64,000 bases of DNA from WHTI01 sp963756365 (GTDB lineage Bacteria; Actinomycetota; CADDZG01; WHSQ01), in contig CAVWNF010000003.1 in the NCBI GenBank assembly GCA_963756365.1, positions 62,001 through 126,000 of the forward strand, given 5' to 3'. The notes under the pieces are model-generated. The model saw only the letters and a list, made by a program, of their open reading frames with translations, ran no database searches and was not told the origin of the DNA. Every line of letters begins with the position of its first letter. Position 1 is the stretch's first letter. Positions 35,748 to 44,921 of this stretch are shown piece by piece. A program made the translations under genes and the position numbers.

Positions 35748-36860
35748 ATGTCGACAGGCCGCTACTCACTGTTCGTCATCCCACTCCTGATCGTCGGGAC
35801 GATCTTCGCCTACGTTCGGACGCTGGACATGCGAGCTGGTGAAACACGAGCTCGACGCGATGGACGGTCGACCAAGGAGGAGGGCCCGGCACCTCAGTCC
35901 CTCGAAGAGATCGATGAGGGCCCCGCTGTGGCCGAGCCTCCTGTCAACTCCGGAACCCTCCTCTATCTCCAGGGCACCGTCCTGCGTTCCCTCACCCTCG
36001 ATGATTCCCGAACCCTCGATGACCTCGGAACGGAGGACGTGTTCGCCGCCCCCTTGGGTGACGTCGTGGCAACGGTCGAGGCTCCACTCGATGGTGACGG
36101 TGATTTCGCGGCGAGCCCGATGCTCAAGTTGATATCGCTCCCGGGTGGCAACGAGGTTCCCCTCGGTGAAGGGTTCGCGCCTCATTGGGATCACGACGGG
36201 AGGCGCGTCGCATACCTCCACCCGACCTCGGAGCGCGATTGCTTCGCGGAAACCTGCGAGGGCACGACAGAGGTGGTCGTCTCCGACCTAACGGGCAGCA
36301 GGAAGATGCTGAGTGGCGAGGGGGTGTGGTCGATCCTCGGATGGCTGGGGGACGAGTTGATGATCGTCGACCTGGACGATCCGAGCCGGGTCTCCCTCGT
36401 AGGCGGACGCACCGATCGCTTCCTCGATATCGCTCCCGGATCGGTGTGGGGCGGGTCCCCCGACGGTCGCTGGTTGATCGTCTACGACGATTCGGGGGCC
36501 AGGGCCCTCGCGATGTCCAACGGGAGCCCCTCCGGGGAGGTACTCCCGATCGATACCGGTGGCCGCCCACTCGGCCAGGGTGGATGGACGGGCGACTCGT
36601 CGGCCATGTTCGCGGTGGTCCTCGATGGGTCGCTCACCGGGGCCAGAAGCACGGTGATCGAGTTCCGCCCGTCCTCGGGAACTGTGCTTCAGGTGCCCGG
36701 GTCAAGGGGTGCCATGGGCCAGGTCCTCCCCGTTGACGGCGGGGTGCTCTTCGCTGCCATCGCTCGCCGAGGAAGGCTAGAGGCCAGGCTGTGCCTCGCC
36801 CAGGGCTGCGAGGGCGTCCTCGCCTGGCGTCGAGACGTCTCGCTCCTCTCGTTCCACTAG
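35748..36860 (+). CDS. Membrane-anchored hypothetical protein with WD40/TolB-like repeats
   Basis: A 370-residue protein with one N-terminal membrane helix (about residues 7-23) and a large extracytoplasmic domain. Repeating strand patterns such as GFAPHWDHDGRRVAYLHP and GGSPDGRWLIVYDDSG are typical of TolB-like beta-propellers. A pair of cysteines (CFAETC) may form a disulfide. I do not recognise a specific family. It begins 3 bp after the peptidase gene, so the two are probably an operon at the cell surface. Confidence 0.65.
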   Translation: MSTGRYSLFVIPLLIVGTIFAYVRTLDMRAGETRARRDGRSTKEEGPAPQSLEEIDEGPAVAEPPVNSGTLLYLQGTVLRSLTLDDSRTLDDLGTEDVFAAPLGDVVATVEAPLDGDGDFAASPMLKLISLPGGNEVPLGEGFAPHWDHDGRRVAYLHPTSERDCFAETCEGTTEVVVSDLTGSRKMLSGEGVWSILGWLGDELMIVDLDDPSRVSLVGGRTDRFLDIAPGSVWGGSPDGRWLIVYDDSGARALAMSNGSPSGEVLPIDTGGRPLGQGGWTGDSSAMFAVVLDGSLTGARSTVIEFRPSSGTVLQVPGSRGAMGQVLPVDGGVLFAAIARRGRLEARLCLAQGCEGVLAWRRDVSLLSFH

Positions 36861-37174
36861 CAGACCGAGCAGGAGTGGGGGATCCCCCGTAGAATCCCTC
36901 CCCTTAGGGCGCCTTTATCTCCGCTGTGGTTCCATCGGCTCGCTTCTGGGATTGACAGGGCCCCTAGAATCTTGTGAGTTGCTCTGCTGTTTCATGGCTG
37001 TGTGATTGCTGTGTGATTGGTTTGGGCGCCGAGGTCTGCGGAATAGTTGATCTACGGCCCTAGTTACCGCAAGCAGAGGGTAGTTACCCGAGCGAAGTGA
37101 GACACCTAGATGCTCACATTCGCACAAGCGTGTAGAAGGAGGGAACGGCTCGCCCTAGGCGCAGCCGGACGAGA
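36861..37174 (+). other. 314-bp non-coding leader region before the second whiB
   Basis: No convincing gene is seen. The stretch holds a perfect GGGGGATCCCCC palindrome (36877-36888), a tandem 11-bp repeat GCTGTGTGATT (36997-37007 and 37008-37018) and a second direct repeat TAGTTACC (37061-37068 and 37081-37088) spaced 20 bp, two helical turns. A TTGACA occurs at 36952-36957 but without a -10 at proper spacing. This is probably the regulatory region and leader of whiB. Confidence 0.5.
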
Positions 37175-37429
37175 ATGGACTGGCAGGATTCTTCAGCCTG
37201 CAAGGAATACGACAACGTGATGTTCTTCGGCGAAGAGGGCGAATCCGAGCTCGAGAAACAGGCTCGTGAGGCCCGCGCCAAGGCGGTTTGTCAGCGGTGC
37301 CCGGTCTCTGAACCGTGTCTCGAGTTCGCTATGGAGACCAATCAGAAGTACGGGATCTGGGGCGGCCTCACCGACAAGGAACGTGCATCGCTCAAGCGCC
37401 GCAGGGCTCGCGCCCGTCGCGCCAGCTAG
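37175..37429 (+). CDS. WhiB-family iron-sulfur transcriptional regulator
   Basis: An 84-residue WhiB protein, closest in pattern to the WhiB1/WhiB2-type short members. The cluster cysteines are in SSACKEYDNVMFF and CQRCPVSEPC. The turn KYGIWGGLTDKERASLKRRR and the basic tail follow. GGAGGG lies about 25 bp upstream, too far for a normal ribosome-binding site, so the start codon is a little uncertain. It has a long leader with direct repeats. The second WhiB in the window. Confidence 0.93.
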   Translation: MDWQDSSACKEYDNVMFFGEEGESELEKQAREARAKAVCQRCPVSEPCLEFAMETNQKYGIWGGLTDKERASLKRRRARARRAS

Positions 37430-38265
37430 CCCGTTAGATCTTCCGACAGCCTGAGCGCCATCTCTTCGTACCTAGAGACCGGCACCAGGTGGACCCCGTC
37501 GAAGCATCCCGATTCCTTGAGCGTTTCGATCTGAGCGCAAGCCAGGTCGATCCCCACGCTCGGGTCGTCGTCGAGCTTGTCGACTATCCGCTGTGGGATC
37601 CGGATCTCTGGGATCGTGGCGTTGATGCGCGCCGCCATCCTTGAACTAGCGAGGACGATGACCCCGGCGTAGACGGCTCCGTCGAAGTCGAGTTCCTGTC
37701 GCCACGCGATGAGCCTGTCGAGGTCGAAGGTGATCTGCACGAAGAGGTAGTCGGCGCGGGACCTCCATGTCAGGGGCCGTCCGGTCCGAGCGGTGGTCCC
37801 GATGCGGAAGTCCGGGTAGCCCTGGAACAGGGGGCCGGTGCCGTACGAGTGAACCTCGTCGATCATCCCTCGGACGGTCAGGTCTTCGGCTCTCCGCCCC
37901 TCCTTGGGGGCATCACCGTAGACGAACAGGAAATGATCTACCCCGTATGCGGCGGCGGTTAGCAGGTCGCGTCTGAAGCCCAAGAGGTTGCGGTCCCTAG
38001 CGTTGATGCACGCGATCGACAGACCGCCCATGTAGCTCACCTCGTGGGCGACGGCGACGCTCGACATGGTCGCCCTACCAAGGTGGTTGTCGGGGATCAG
38101 GAAGCCGTCGGCAACCGGCTTCAGCGTATGGATCTGCTTCCGCACGTAGGCGATGTCGGGCTTCCAGGACGGTTGGATCTCGCACAGGACTTGGAACCCA
38201 TCCCGATCCAAGAAGGATGTGGGGGGCGTGGGGGGCTGAGGAACTCCGGTGTCGTCCTTTGCCAT
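37426..38265 (-). CDS. Methylenetetrahydrofolate reductase-like protein
   Basis: A TIM-barrel protein of about 279 residues from the MetF superfamily. Recognisable parts are the early FQVLCEIQPSWKPDIAYV, the substrate-site region INARDRNLLGFRRDLLTAAA, GVDHFLFVYGDAPKEG and a C-terminal VGIDLACAQIETLKESG. The family reduces methylene-THF to methyl-THF. The protein is more divergent than housekeeping MetF and may instead act with a corrinoid or other one-carbon system. ATG 38265 is preferred over GTG 38280. It is convergent with whiB, overlapping by 4 nt. Confidence 0.72.
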   Translation of the reverse strand: MAKDDTGVPQPPTPPTSFLDRDGFQVLCEIQPSWKPDIAYVRKQIHTLKPVADGFLIPDNHLGRATMSSVAVAHEVSYMGGLSIACINARDRNLLGFRRDLLTAAAYGVDHFLFVYGDAPKEGRRAEDLTVRGMIDEVHSYGTGPLFQGYPDFRIGTTARTGRPLTWRSRADYLFVQITFDLDRLIAWRQELDFDGAVYAGVIVLASSRMAARINATIPEIRIPQRIVDKLDDDPSVGIDLACAQIETLKESGCFDGVHLVPVSRYEEMALRLSEDLTG

Positions 38266-38405
38266 GCTCGGTTGTACCACTCTCTCTTAGAGCCTCACCG
38301 GCCACTGCTGCTCCAAGGCGACGTTGCCTCCGGATTGAACGTGCGTTCAGAAGAGTCGAACGCTTGCCCAATGTCCTACTACACAGACTAGGCGAGAATG
38401 CGGGC

Positions 38406-38849
38406 GTGGTTCACTTCAAGGAGTTTGAGACGAAGACCGGCGGCCGCCTGGATGCCCTCGATATCACCGAGGAGGTTCACGAGGTGGTGAGCGCATCGCG
38501 GATCTCTACCGGCAACGTGCTCGTGTTCTCCCCGCACACCACCTGCTGCGTCCTGATCGCACCGTCGGGGGCCGGGATGCTGGCTGCGATGGAACGAGCC
38601 ATGGACACGATCGCCCCCACCGACGGCTACTACGCACACGACGACCTCGGCATCAGGACCCAGAACCTCGTTGACGATGAACCAGCGAACGGACCATCGC
38701 ACATCGTGCATGCGTTCCTCGGGAAGGCGTCGGAATCGATCCCTGTGATCGACGGAAGGGTCGTCCTTGGGGAGAGGCAGCGAGTGCTCTTCGTAGAACT
38801 CGATTCATCACGCACGCGCCGGTACTGCGTTCAGGTGGTTGGCGAGTGA
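38406..38849 (+). CDS. YjbQ/UPF0047 family protein
   Basis: A 147-residue protein with the UPF0047 signatures: VLVFSPHTTCCVLIAPSG with the HTT motif, the mid HDDLGIRTQN, PSHIVHAFLGKAS, and the C-terminal RVLFVELDSSRTRRYCVQV. E. coli YjbQ shows weak thiamine-phosphate synthase activity, but the true role of the family is not settled. GTG 38406 gives the usual start (VHFKEFE). It is 7 bp before the prenyl synthase gene, so the two are probably co-transcribed. Confidence 0.85.
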   Translation: MVHFKEFETKTGGRLDALDITEEVHEVVSASRISTGNVLVFSPHTTCCVLIAPSGAGMLAAMERAMDTIAPTDGYYAHDDLGIRTQNLVDDEPANGPSHIVHAFLGKASESIPVIDGRVVLGERQRVLFVELDSSRTRRYCVQVVGE

Positions 38850-38856
38850 GGCTCTG

Positions 38857-39807
38857 ATGGAGTACCCGGGATGGCTCAAAGATGAAGTCGGGCGCGTCGA
38901 GCGACCTCTTGTTGGAACGGGCGGGACGGTCGCCGAGTCCGCTCGTCGCTGAGGCATCGACCCATCTGATCAAGGCGGGTGGGAAACGGGTCCGTCCTGC
39001 TCTGGTGATGCTGGCCTCTCACGCCGGTACCCCTGGCGAACCAGCGACGGACCTCGCGGCTGCTGCCCTGGAACTCGTTCATCTTGCGACGCTGTATCAC
39101 GACGATGTCATCGACGAGACGGACACGCGGCGCGGATCGCCGACCGTGCACTCGAAGTGGGGGATAGAGGTCGCTGTCCTCGCAGGCGATTACCTCTTCG
39201 CGAACGGCTCGTCGCTCGGCGCCGAAGCCGGAGGAGAGGTTCCCGGGATCCTCGCCCGCGCCATCGCCGAAGTGTGCGAGGGGCAGATCGTCGAGACCTC
39301 AACTGTGAACGATCCCGATCGGAGCATCGATGAGTACATGAGTACGATCGGTGGCAAGACGGCCGCTCTCTTCCGAGCTGGCTGTGAACTGGGCGCTGCG
39401 ACCTCGGGCGCCGTCTCGGAAGATCGCAGCTCCCTGATGATGTTCGGAGAGAACCTCGGTCTCGCATTCCAGATCGTCGACGACCTCCTCGACATACTTG
39501 GCGACCCAACGGTGACCGGGAAAGTACTGGGCACGGATCTCCACGAAGGCGTTTTCACACTTCCCGTTCTGCTCGCTATCGAACGCGATGGATCACTCAA
39601 GACGCGTCTAGCGGAGGGCGAGCGGAACCTCGACCGGATCCTTCCGATACTGCGGGCCACCGGCGCTCTCTCCAGACCCAGCAGATCGCGAGCGATCACA
39701 TCGATCGTGCTCTCGCCGCGTTGCAAGGACTTCCCGAAGGTGAGTGGCACGTAGCTATGAAGGCGCTCGCAGGGGGAGTGCTTTCGCAGGTACCGGGCGG
39801 GGCCTAA
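38857..39807 (+). CDS. Polyprenyl diphosphate synthase (two frameshifts)
   Basis: A trans-prenyltransferase that extends isoprenoid chains, probably for quinone side chains. The first aspartate-rich motif is LYHDDVIDETD and the second is FQIVDDLLDILGD. GGKRVRPALVML and GGKTAALFRAGCELGA are also typical. The start is ATG 38857 (MEYPGWLKDEVGRVE). A shift near 38905 leads into DLLLERAGRSPSPLVAEAS. A second shift near 39670 restores TQQIASDHIDRALAALQGLP to a TAA at 39807. Length is about 316 residues. Chain length cannot be predicted. The 3' end overlaps the convergent TetR gene. Confidence 0.87.
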
Positions 39808-40436
39808 GGAACAGGTCGGGGGCCCGGCCTCCCGGTCCCGATCCTCTTCACGAACATCTCAACGAGATGCTCGATGTACACCTGCTCGTCCGCCGGAAGC
39901 AGATGCTTCCCGCCCAGGATCTCTTGCTCGACGAAGAACGCGAGCAGTGCGTTGAAGAAGAGGCGAGATGCCACTTGGGGATCAACCTGGGAGCGAACGC
40001 GTGGGGTCATCCGCTCCTCGAGTATCCGTCCCAGTTCGCTGATCGATTCGCCGACCGCATCGGCGAAGAAGGCCTCTTTCTCTTCGGGGAAGACCTGAAC
40101 CTCCTGCAGCAGGATGCGCGTCAGCTGCGTGTTCTGACGGAGGACGTCGAAGAAACCGCGGGCCAGAACGAGTAGCAGTCCGCGAAGGTCAAGCTGCGCG
40201 GCTAGATCGGGGAGCGTCCTGAGGAGCGGAAGGAACGAGTACTCCTCGATGATCGCGGTGAAGAGCTCTCGTTTCGAGGCGAAGTAGTGGTAGATGAGAC
40301 CTTCTGTGATGTCCGCGGCCTTCGCGATGTCGCGCATCGAGGTGCCGTGGAAGCCCTTCTCGGCGAACAGGTTGAGGCTCGCCTGGAGGATGTCCTCGCG
40401 GCGGTCGCGCCGTGGATGAAGCTCTCGTTCGGTCAC
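39804..40436 (-). CDS. TetR/AcrR-family transcriptional regulator
   Basis: A 210-residue repressor. The helix-turn-helix is in LQASLNLFAEKGFHGTSMRD followed by ITEGLIYHYFASKRELFTAI. The C-terminal ligand domain has no identifiable ligand. The GTG start overlaps the stop of the HPF-like gene by 3 nt, and the stop overlaps the convergent prenyl synthase stop. Confidence 0.9.
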   Translation of the reverse strand: MTERELHPRRDRREDILQASLNLFAEKGFHGTSMRDIAKAADITEGLIYHYFASKRELFTAIIEEYSFLPLLRTLPDLAAQLDLRGLLLVLARGFFDVLRQNTQLTRILLQEVQVFPEEKEAFFADAVGESISELGRILEERMTPRVRSQVDPQVASRLFFNALLAFFVEQEILGGKHLLPADEQVYIEHLVEMFVKRIGTGRPGPRPVP

Positions 40437-40750
40437 GTCCCCTTGACGAACGAACTGTGCCCCCCGCGCGAGCGATCCTTGATCTGCCGGAGGATCTCTT
40501 CACGCGCCTCCCGCACCGCTTTGCCCATGTCGCCGTCGTCGGCCTTCGCGATCAGGTGGTTGCGGCCGTAGTCGAGTTCGAGGGTGACGCGGAACCCATC
40601 GCCGTGCCCACCGTGGTCGTTTATCCGCACCGACGCTTCGACATCGTCGTAGTCGCTCAGCCGCCGATCGATCTTCTCGAGATCTCGTTCGATCTTGTCG
40701 ATCTCGTTCGCTCTGAGCTGGCTACCGGGCGATGCGACCTTGATACGCAT
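40433..40750 (-). CDS. Small protein resembling ribosome hibernation factor HPF/RaiA
   Basis: A 105-residue protein. LRANEIDKIERDLEKIDRRL then VEASVRINDHGGHGDGFRV and the region of LIAKADDGDMGKAVREAREE fit the alpha-beta pattern of the S30AE ribosome-associated inhibitors, which lie in the decoding site during stasis. The similarity is of pattern rather than of clear signature. GGAGGA precedes the ATG at a slightly long spacing of about 10. It lies upstream of tetR in one operon, which is unusual for hpf. Confidence 0.5.
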   Translation of the reverse strand: MRIKVASPGSQLRANEIDKIERDLEKIDRRLSDYDDVEASVRINDHGGHGDGFRVTLELDYGRNHLIAKADDGDMGKAVREAREEILRQIKDRSRGGHSSFVKGT

Positions 40751-40802
40751 GAGGCAAGTTCCTCCTTCAGCGGGGCCAAAGTGCATGTCCATCGTACGTG
40801 AC

Positions 40803-41930
40803 TCAGGAGAGCCAGTCCCTAAGTCCTTCGGGCAGGTCTCGGTCCGAGAACTCTCTTTGAACGTGCTCCCGACCGGCCTCGGCCATGCGAGACCTGAGGG
40901 CCGCGTCGGTGAGGATCGACACCGTTCTGTCGACCAGAGCGACACGGTCCCGGGCATCGACGACGAAACCGGTCTCGCCATCCAGGACGGCCTCGGGGGT
41001 GCCACCGGAGGTGCCTGTGACACAAGGGGTTCCCGCGGCCTGAGCCTCCAGTAGCACGACTCCGAGACCCTCGATCTCGAAGCCACCCCATCTATCCACC
41101 ACCGGAAGGACGAAGACATCGGCGGCCGCATAGAGCCCCGGGGCGCCCTCATCCGGGACCCGTCCGGCGAAGATGACCGGGGCAGCGGTCCTATCGGCGA
41201 GGCGTCTGAGTTTCTTCCGCTCGGGCCCGGTGCCGGCGATCACGAGGGTCGCGTTCGGCACCCGCAGCCGGATCTCGGGCATCGCGGCGATGAGCCTGTC
41301 CACGCCCTTGCGCGGCACCAGTCGCCCGAACACAAGGACCAGGGGAACGTCCGGCCCGATCGAGAGACCATCCTTCGCGGCGACCGTATCGGCCTCTGGT
41401 GAGAATCGATCGAGATCAACCCTCGCCCTCAGCACCTCCGTTCGTGGAACTCTCTTCCCCGACCGCTCGATCAACTCGCTCGCTTTCCGTGCCGTGTAAT
41501 GGCTGACCGGGTAGGAGCAGGTCGGCACCGGCGAGCCCCCGAACGACGCGCGCCCTGAGTCCCGCGATCGCGCCCGGGACGAGGAGCTCTGCACCATGGA
41601 TGATGACCGCGTATCGCAATCCGGCGCGTTTCGAACCTGTCGGCCATCAGGATCAGTGGCCAGGGAGTCCCGAAGAGGATCGCGGTCCGTAGCGTGTGCC
41701 GCGGCCGCTTCGATCACCGCCGTGGCTAGCTTCCGTGAAGGCACGAGCATCGAACCCGGGTATGGCACGGTCTCGTAGGGGAGATCGCTCGGGAGGGGAA
41801 CACCACCACGCTTGCCGGCCGCCATCACGGCAACGCGTGGAGCAAGCTCTGTGCAGAGTTCATCGAGGTAGCTTTCGATCCCTCCTCTGCCCGGAAGGAA
41901 GGATGAGGTAATCATGAGCGCATCTGCCAT
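40803..41930 (-). CDS. GT4-family glycosyltransferase (three frameshifts)
   Basis: A GT-B fold glycosyltransferase of about 375 residues, similar in pattern to PimB-type mannosyltransferases. The N-terminus has SSFLPGRGGIESYLDELC. The C-terminal half has VLVFGRLVPRKGVDRLIAAM, ATLVIAGTGPERKKL and the donor-site GFEIEGLGVVLLEAQAAGTP. The middle is out of frame between about 41685 and 41515. The other frames give AILFGTPWPLILMADRF, then RYAVIIHGAELLVPGAI, then the original frame again, so the indels balance out. Donor and acceptor are unknown. It lies 14 bp after the HD-GYP gene on the same strand. Confidence 0.82.
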   Translation of the reverse strand: MADALMITSSFLPGRGGIESYLDELCTELAPRVAVMAAGKRGGVPLPSDLPYETVPYPGSMLVPSRKLATAVIEAAAAHATDRDPLRDSLATDPDGRQVRNAPDCDTRSSSMVQSSSSRARSRDSGRASFGGSPVPTCSYPVSHYTARKASELIERSGKRVPRTEVLRARVDLDRFSPEADTVAAKDGLSIGPDVPLVLVFGRLVPRKGVDRLIAAMPEIRLRVPNATLVIAGTGPERKKLRRLADRTAAPVIFAGRVPDEGAPGLYAAADVFVLPVVDRWGGFEIEGLGVVLLEAQAAGTPCVTGTSGGTPEAVLDGETGFVVDARDRVALVDRTVSILTDAALRSRMAEAGREHVQREFSDRDLPEGLRDWLS

Positions 41931-41944
41931 GCGCTGATTATGAG

Positions 41945-42607
41945 CTAGACCTGTCGAACCTCGTGATCGAGGATGCGGATCGTCCGATGCCCGTTCGAGA
42001 CGAGTTCTCCAGCCTCGAAAGCGTCGCTCGCTGCATCGACCATCAGAGGGTCGAACTGAGTGCCAGAGTGTCTGGCAAGTTCGCGATAGCGCCTCCTCGG
42101 CGATCGAGGATCCGTCCGTAGGGTCTTTCAGTCGTCATCGCGTCGAATGCGTCGGCCACCAGAAGAATCCGCGCCTCGACCGGGATCTCGATAGCTCGGA
42201 GTCCGTTCGGGTATCCGGTTCCGTCCCATCGCTCGTGATGGTGGAGAACGATGGGGATCAAGCGCTCCGTGCCTTCCATCCGGGAGAGGATGCTCGCTCC
42301 TAGAACCGGGTGGAGCCTGAGCAGCTCGATACTCTTCGTCGGTCAGGTCGCGGCTCTTGCGAAGGATGCGATCCGGGATCCCGATCTTCCCGATGTCGTG
42401 GACGAGCGCCGCCTGTCTGGCGATCTCTACGTGAGTAGGCGGATAGCCGAGCGCTCTAGCGATCGCCGCCGAGTAGTCGGCCGTGCGATAGGAGTGACCG
42501 CCCGTGTAGGTGTCATGCTCGTTCACCGCCGAGATCAGGGATTCGAGCACCACGGCGGTTTCGGTGAGCCGGTCGTCCGGGCCTGCTAGGGGTGAGCCTG
42601 TATCCAT
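41945..42607 (-). CDS. HD-GYP domain c-di-GMP phosphodiesterase (two frameshifts)
   Basis: A metal-dependent hydrolase of about 220 residues that should degrade c-di-GMP. The HD motif is in ALVHDIGKIGIPDRIL, and the family helix TYTGGHSYRTADYS precedes it. A shift near 42330 leads to LGASILSRMEGTERLIPIVL, HHHERWDGTGYPNGL (the GYP region) and LVADAFDAMTTERPYG. A second shift near 42085 restores ELARHSGTQFDPLMVDAA to a TAG at 41945. No sensor domain is seen, so the input may come from a partner. The gene pairs logically with the c-di-GMP riboswitch at 32.3 kb. Confidence 0.87.
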
Positions 42608-42741
42608 GTGCCGCCACTCCGAGTTGGGTCGATGACTAGTCCGTTCTGACTATCGGTTCGTCCCCACCGCAGCTTTAGGCCTGCTAAGCAATTCTTACCA
42701 GAAAATGCCGAAACAAGCCAATTAGTGGAAGTTTGTCCCCC

Positions 42742-43887
42742 CTACGGCGGAGCGAAGATCGCCGCCTGCCGATCGTGGCTTCGACGCTTCACCAGGAACA
42801 GGACGAGCACCGAAGCCGACGCCAAGATGCCTGTCGTGGCGGCGATCTCGGCCGGGATCACCCTGAGCATCTCGTAGGACAACGCCGCGATCAGTGCCGA
42901 GCCCGGGATGGTCAGCACCCAGGCGTACAGAACCCTGCCGGTGAGTCCCCACCTGACGGCCGAGAACCGGTTCGTGGTTCCCACCCCGATGATGGCTCCT
43001 GTGATCGTGTGCGTGGTCGAAACGGGGATACCGAGGTTGGCCGTGGTGAACAAGGTGACGGCTGCCGCAGACTCCGCTGCGAACCCTCCTGCCGGATGAA
43101 GTTTGGTGATCTTCGAGCCCAGGGTGTGAACGATGCGCCACCCGCCAGACAACGTCCCTAGGGCGATCGCGGTGTGTGCAGAGAGGACGATGGGAAGCGT
43201 GATCGCGAGCTCTCCGCTTGCCCCACTCCCCGAGTCGATCAGCAGCACCGCGGCGATGATCCCCATCGTCTTCTGCGCGTCATTGGCTCCGTGACCGAGT
43301 GAATAGGCCGCCGCCGAGACCAACTGGGCGCGCCGGAAGCCGGTGTTCGCCTTGCTGAGTCGACCGGGCTTCCTACTCTTCGTGAAGTTCTTCCCGAACA
43401 GTAGGACGAGGTTCATCATCACGACCGCGATCGTGAAGCCGACCAACGGAGATACCACGATGAATATCGCGATCTTCGTTATGCCAGAGGACACGAGCAT
43501 GTCCGTGCCGCCGTACACCAGGGCCGCTCCCACAAGCCCTCCTGCGAGGGCGTGAGAAGAGGAAGTTGGAAGCCCGAAGTACCAGGTGATCAGGTCGAAG
43601 ATGATCGCCCCCATCAGGGCCGCCAGGATCACGTTGAATCCGTCCGCCTGGGTCTCGACAAGAGAGATGTCGATGATGCCCGAGCCAACCACTTTGGCCA
43701 CCGCGGTTCCGAAAACGGCGAACGCGATGAAGTTCCAGAAGGCCGCCCACGCAACCGCGAGGCGAGGGGACAGCACACGGGTGGACACAACGGTCGCGAT
43801 CGAATTGGCGGCGTCGTGGAAGCCGTTCACGTAGTCGAACGCCAGGGCAACCAGGATGATCACGCCAGCTTCGTAACTGAACGACAT
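42742..43887 (-). CDS. pitA: PiT-family inorganic phosphate transporter
   Basis: A low-affinity, metal-phosphate/proton symporter of 381 residues with about 10-11 helices. The two inverted PD001131 signatures are present as DYVNGFHDAANSIATVVST and SLGHGANDAQKTMGIIAA, together with GLPTSSSHALAGG and GIPVSTTHTITGA. It overlaps the upstream DUF47 gene by one base, the standard Pit accessory pairing. With pst, the genome has both low- and high-affinity phosphate uptake. Confidence 0.94.
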   Translation of the reverse strand: MSFSYEAGVIILVALAFDYVNGFHDAANSIATVVSTRVLSPRLAVAWAAFWNFIAFAVFGTAVAKVVGSGIIDISLVETQADGFNVILAALMGAIIFDLITWYFGLPTSSSHALAGGLVGAALVYGGTDMLVSSGITKIAIFIVVSPLVGFTIAVVMMNLVLLFGKNFTKSRKPGRLSKANTGFRRAQLVSAAAYSLGHGANDAQKTMGIIAAVLLIDSGSGASGELAITLPIVLSAHTAIALGTLSGGWRIVHTLGSKITKLHPAGGFAAESAAAVTLFTTANLGIPVSTTHTITGAIIGVGTTNRFSAVRWGLTGRVLYAWVLTIPGSALIAALSYEMLRVIPAEIAATTGILASASVLVLFLVKRRSHDRQAAIFAPP

Positions 43888-44504
43888 CAGCTGTGCTTCA
43901 GGGAGATCGACTCGATAGTGTTCGCTACATCCTCGAGACGATCGAGGCCATGCTCGATCTCTTCGATGATCTCCTTGAACTTCAGCACGTCCATCGCCTT
44001 GTAGTCACCCGAGAACAGCTGAGCGATCGTTCGGCGATATGACCGGTCACCCTCATTCTCGAGACGGTTGATCTCGACCCAGTAGTCCTCGAGATCCTTC
44101 ATCTTGCGAAGGCGAGGCATCGCTTCAGCGGTCTTCGCGGCTGCCTGGGCCAGCGTCTGGGCCTGCGAGATCATCTGCGGCAACGGAGCCTCGATGCGGT
44201 ACAGCTGCAGTTGCTCGGCGGCCGCCTCGATGTGATCGAGGACGTCGTCGAGGCTGGAGGCCAGCGCGTGGATGTCCTCGCGATCGAAAGGTGTGACGAA
44301 GGTTGTGTTGAGGCGGCGGATGATCTCGTGAGTGATCTCATCGCCTTCATGCTCGGTATCGAGCACCCGCCCGGCCTTGCGGTCTAGATCGTCGTAGTTG
44401 CTAAGGAGATCGAGGAGTTCATCGGCCCCCTGCTTCACCTTGGCCGCCATCGCCTCGAAGAGGTCGAAGAAAGTGGCATCGCTCGAAACAACCCGAAGGC
44501 GCAT
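43887..44504 (-). CDS. DUF47 PhoU-like Pit accessory protein
   Basis: A 205-residue helical protein of the DUF47/TIGR00153 family. Typical sequences are FFDLFEAMAAKVKQGADELL, LDTEHEGDEITHEIIRRLNT, TPFDREDIHALASSLDDVLD and VLKFKEIIEEIEHGLDRLED. It probably regulates or assembles the Pit transporter. ATG 44504 is chosen because GGGGAG lies just upstream. It is the first gene of the pair. Confidence 0.9.
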   Translation of the reverse strand: MRLRVVSSDATFFDLFEAMAAKVKQGADELLDLLSNYDDLDRKAGRVLDTEHEGDEITHEIIRRLNTTFVTPFDREDIHALASSLDDVLDHIEAAAEQLQLYRIEAPLPQMISQAQTLAQAAAKTAEAMPRLRKMKDLEDYWVEINRLENEGDRSYRRTIAQLFSGDYKAMDVLKFKEIIEEIEHGLDRLEDVANTIESISLKHS

Positions 44505-44577
44505 CTGCTCCCCTGTCCATGACCGGATGTGAACGGATGCGACGATAACCCCTTGCAAGGTGGGGTAGAAATCAAGG

Positions 44578-44921
44578 ATGAGTGACGAGGCGGCAGACGC
44601 GTCCGGAGTCGCATCCGGAGACGTATCCAAGGAAGCGAAGCAGCAGGCGCGAGGATCTCAAGCTGATCCGACAGGCTGCTCAGGTTCTGGGCGAGATCGA
44701 CCGCAACCAGGGACTTGCGGACGTACATGCGGATGTTCTCGCAGCCCTGAGGATCAGGATCGAAGGGAAACCCCGCGGCGAAGCTCGAGGATCTTCTATC
44801 TGCGGCCGGTGACATCGGTGGCAAGAAGGACCTAGGCGACGTGATCGGTTCAGACGAGCCGTCGGGCAGTTCCGAGTGGCCCGTGGTCGAAGAGAAGAAG
44901 AGAGACTGGCCCGGGGCCTAG
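44578..44921 (+). CDS. Small hypothetical protein (two frameshifts)
   Basis: A soluble protein of about 114 residues in its reconstructed form. It begins MSDEAADASGVASGDVSKEA. A shift near 44650 gives EDLKLIRQAAQVLGEIDRNQ and DVHADVLAALRIRIEGK. A second near 44775 gives KLEDLLSAAGDIGGKKDLGD and ends in EEKKRDWPGA at TAG 44921. I do not recognise the family. The acidic, helix-forming pattern and the consistent codon use across the frames argue that it is a real gene. It is divergent from the DUF47 gene and convergent with MarR, overlapping by 4 nt. Confidence 0.5.

Noticed and set aside
36952..36970. TTGACA with TAGAAT as a promoter for whiB
   Set aside because: The spacing between the two hexamers is only seven bases, which is not usable by a sigma-70-type polymerase.
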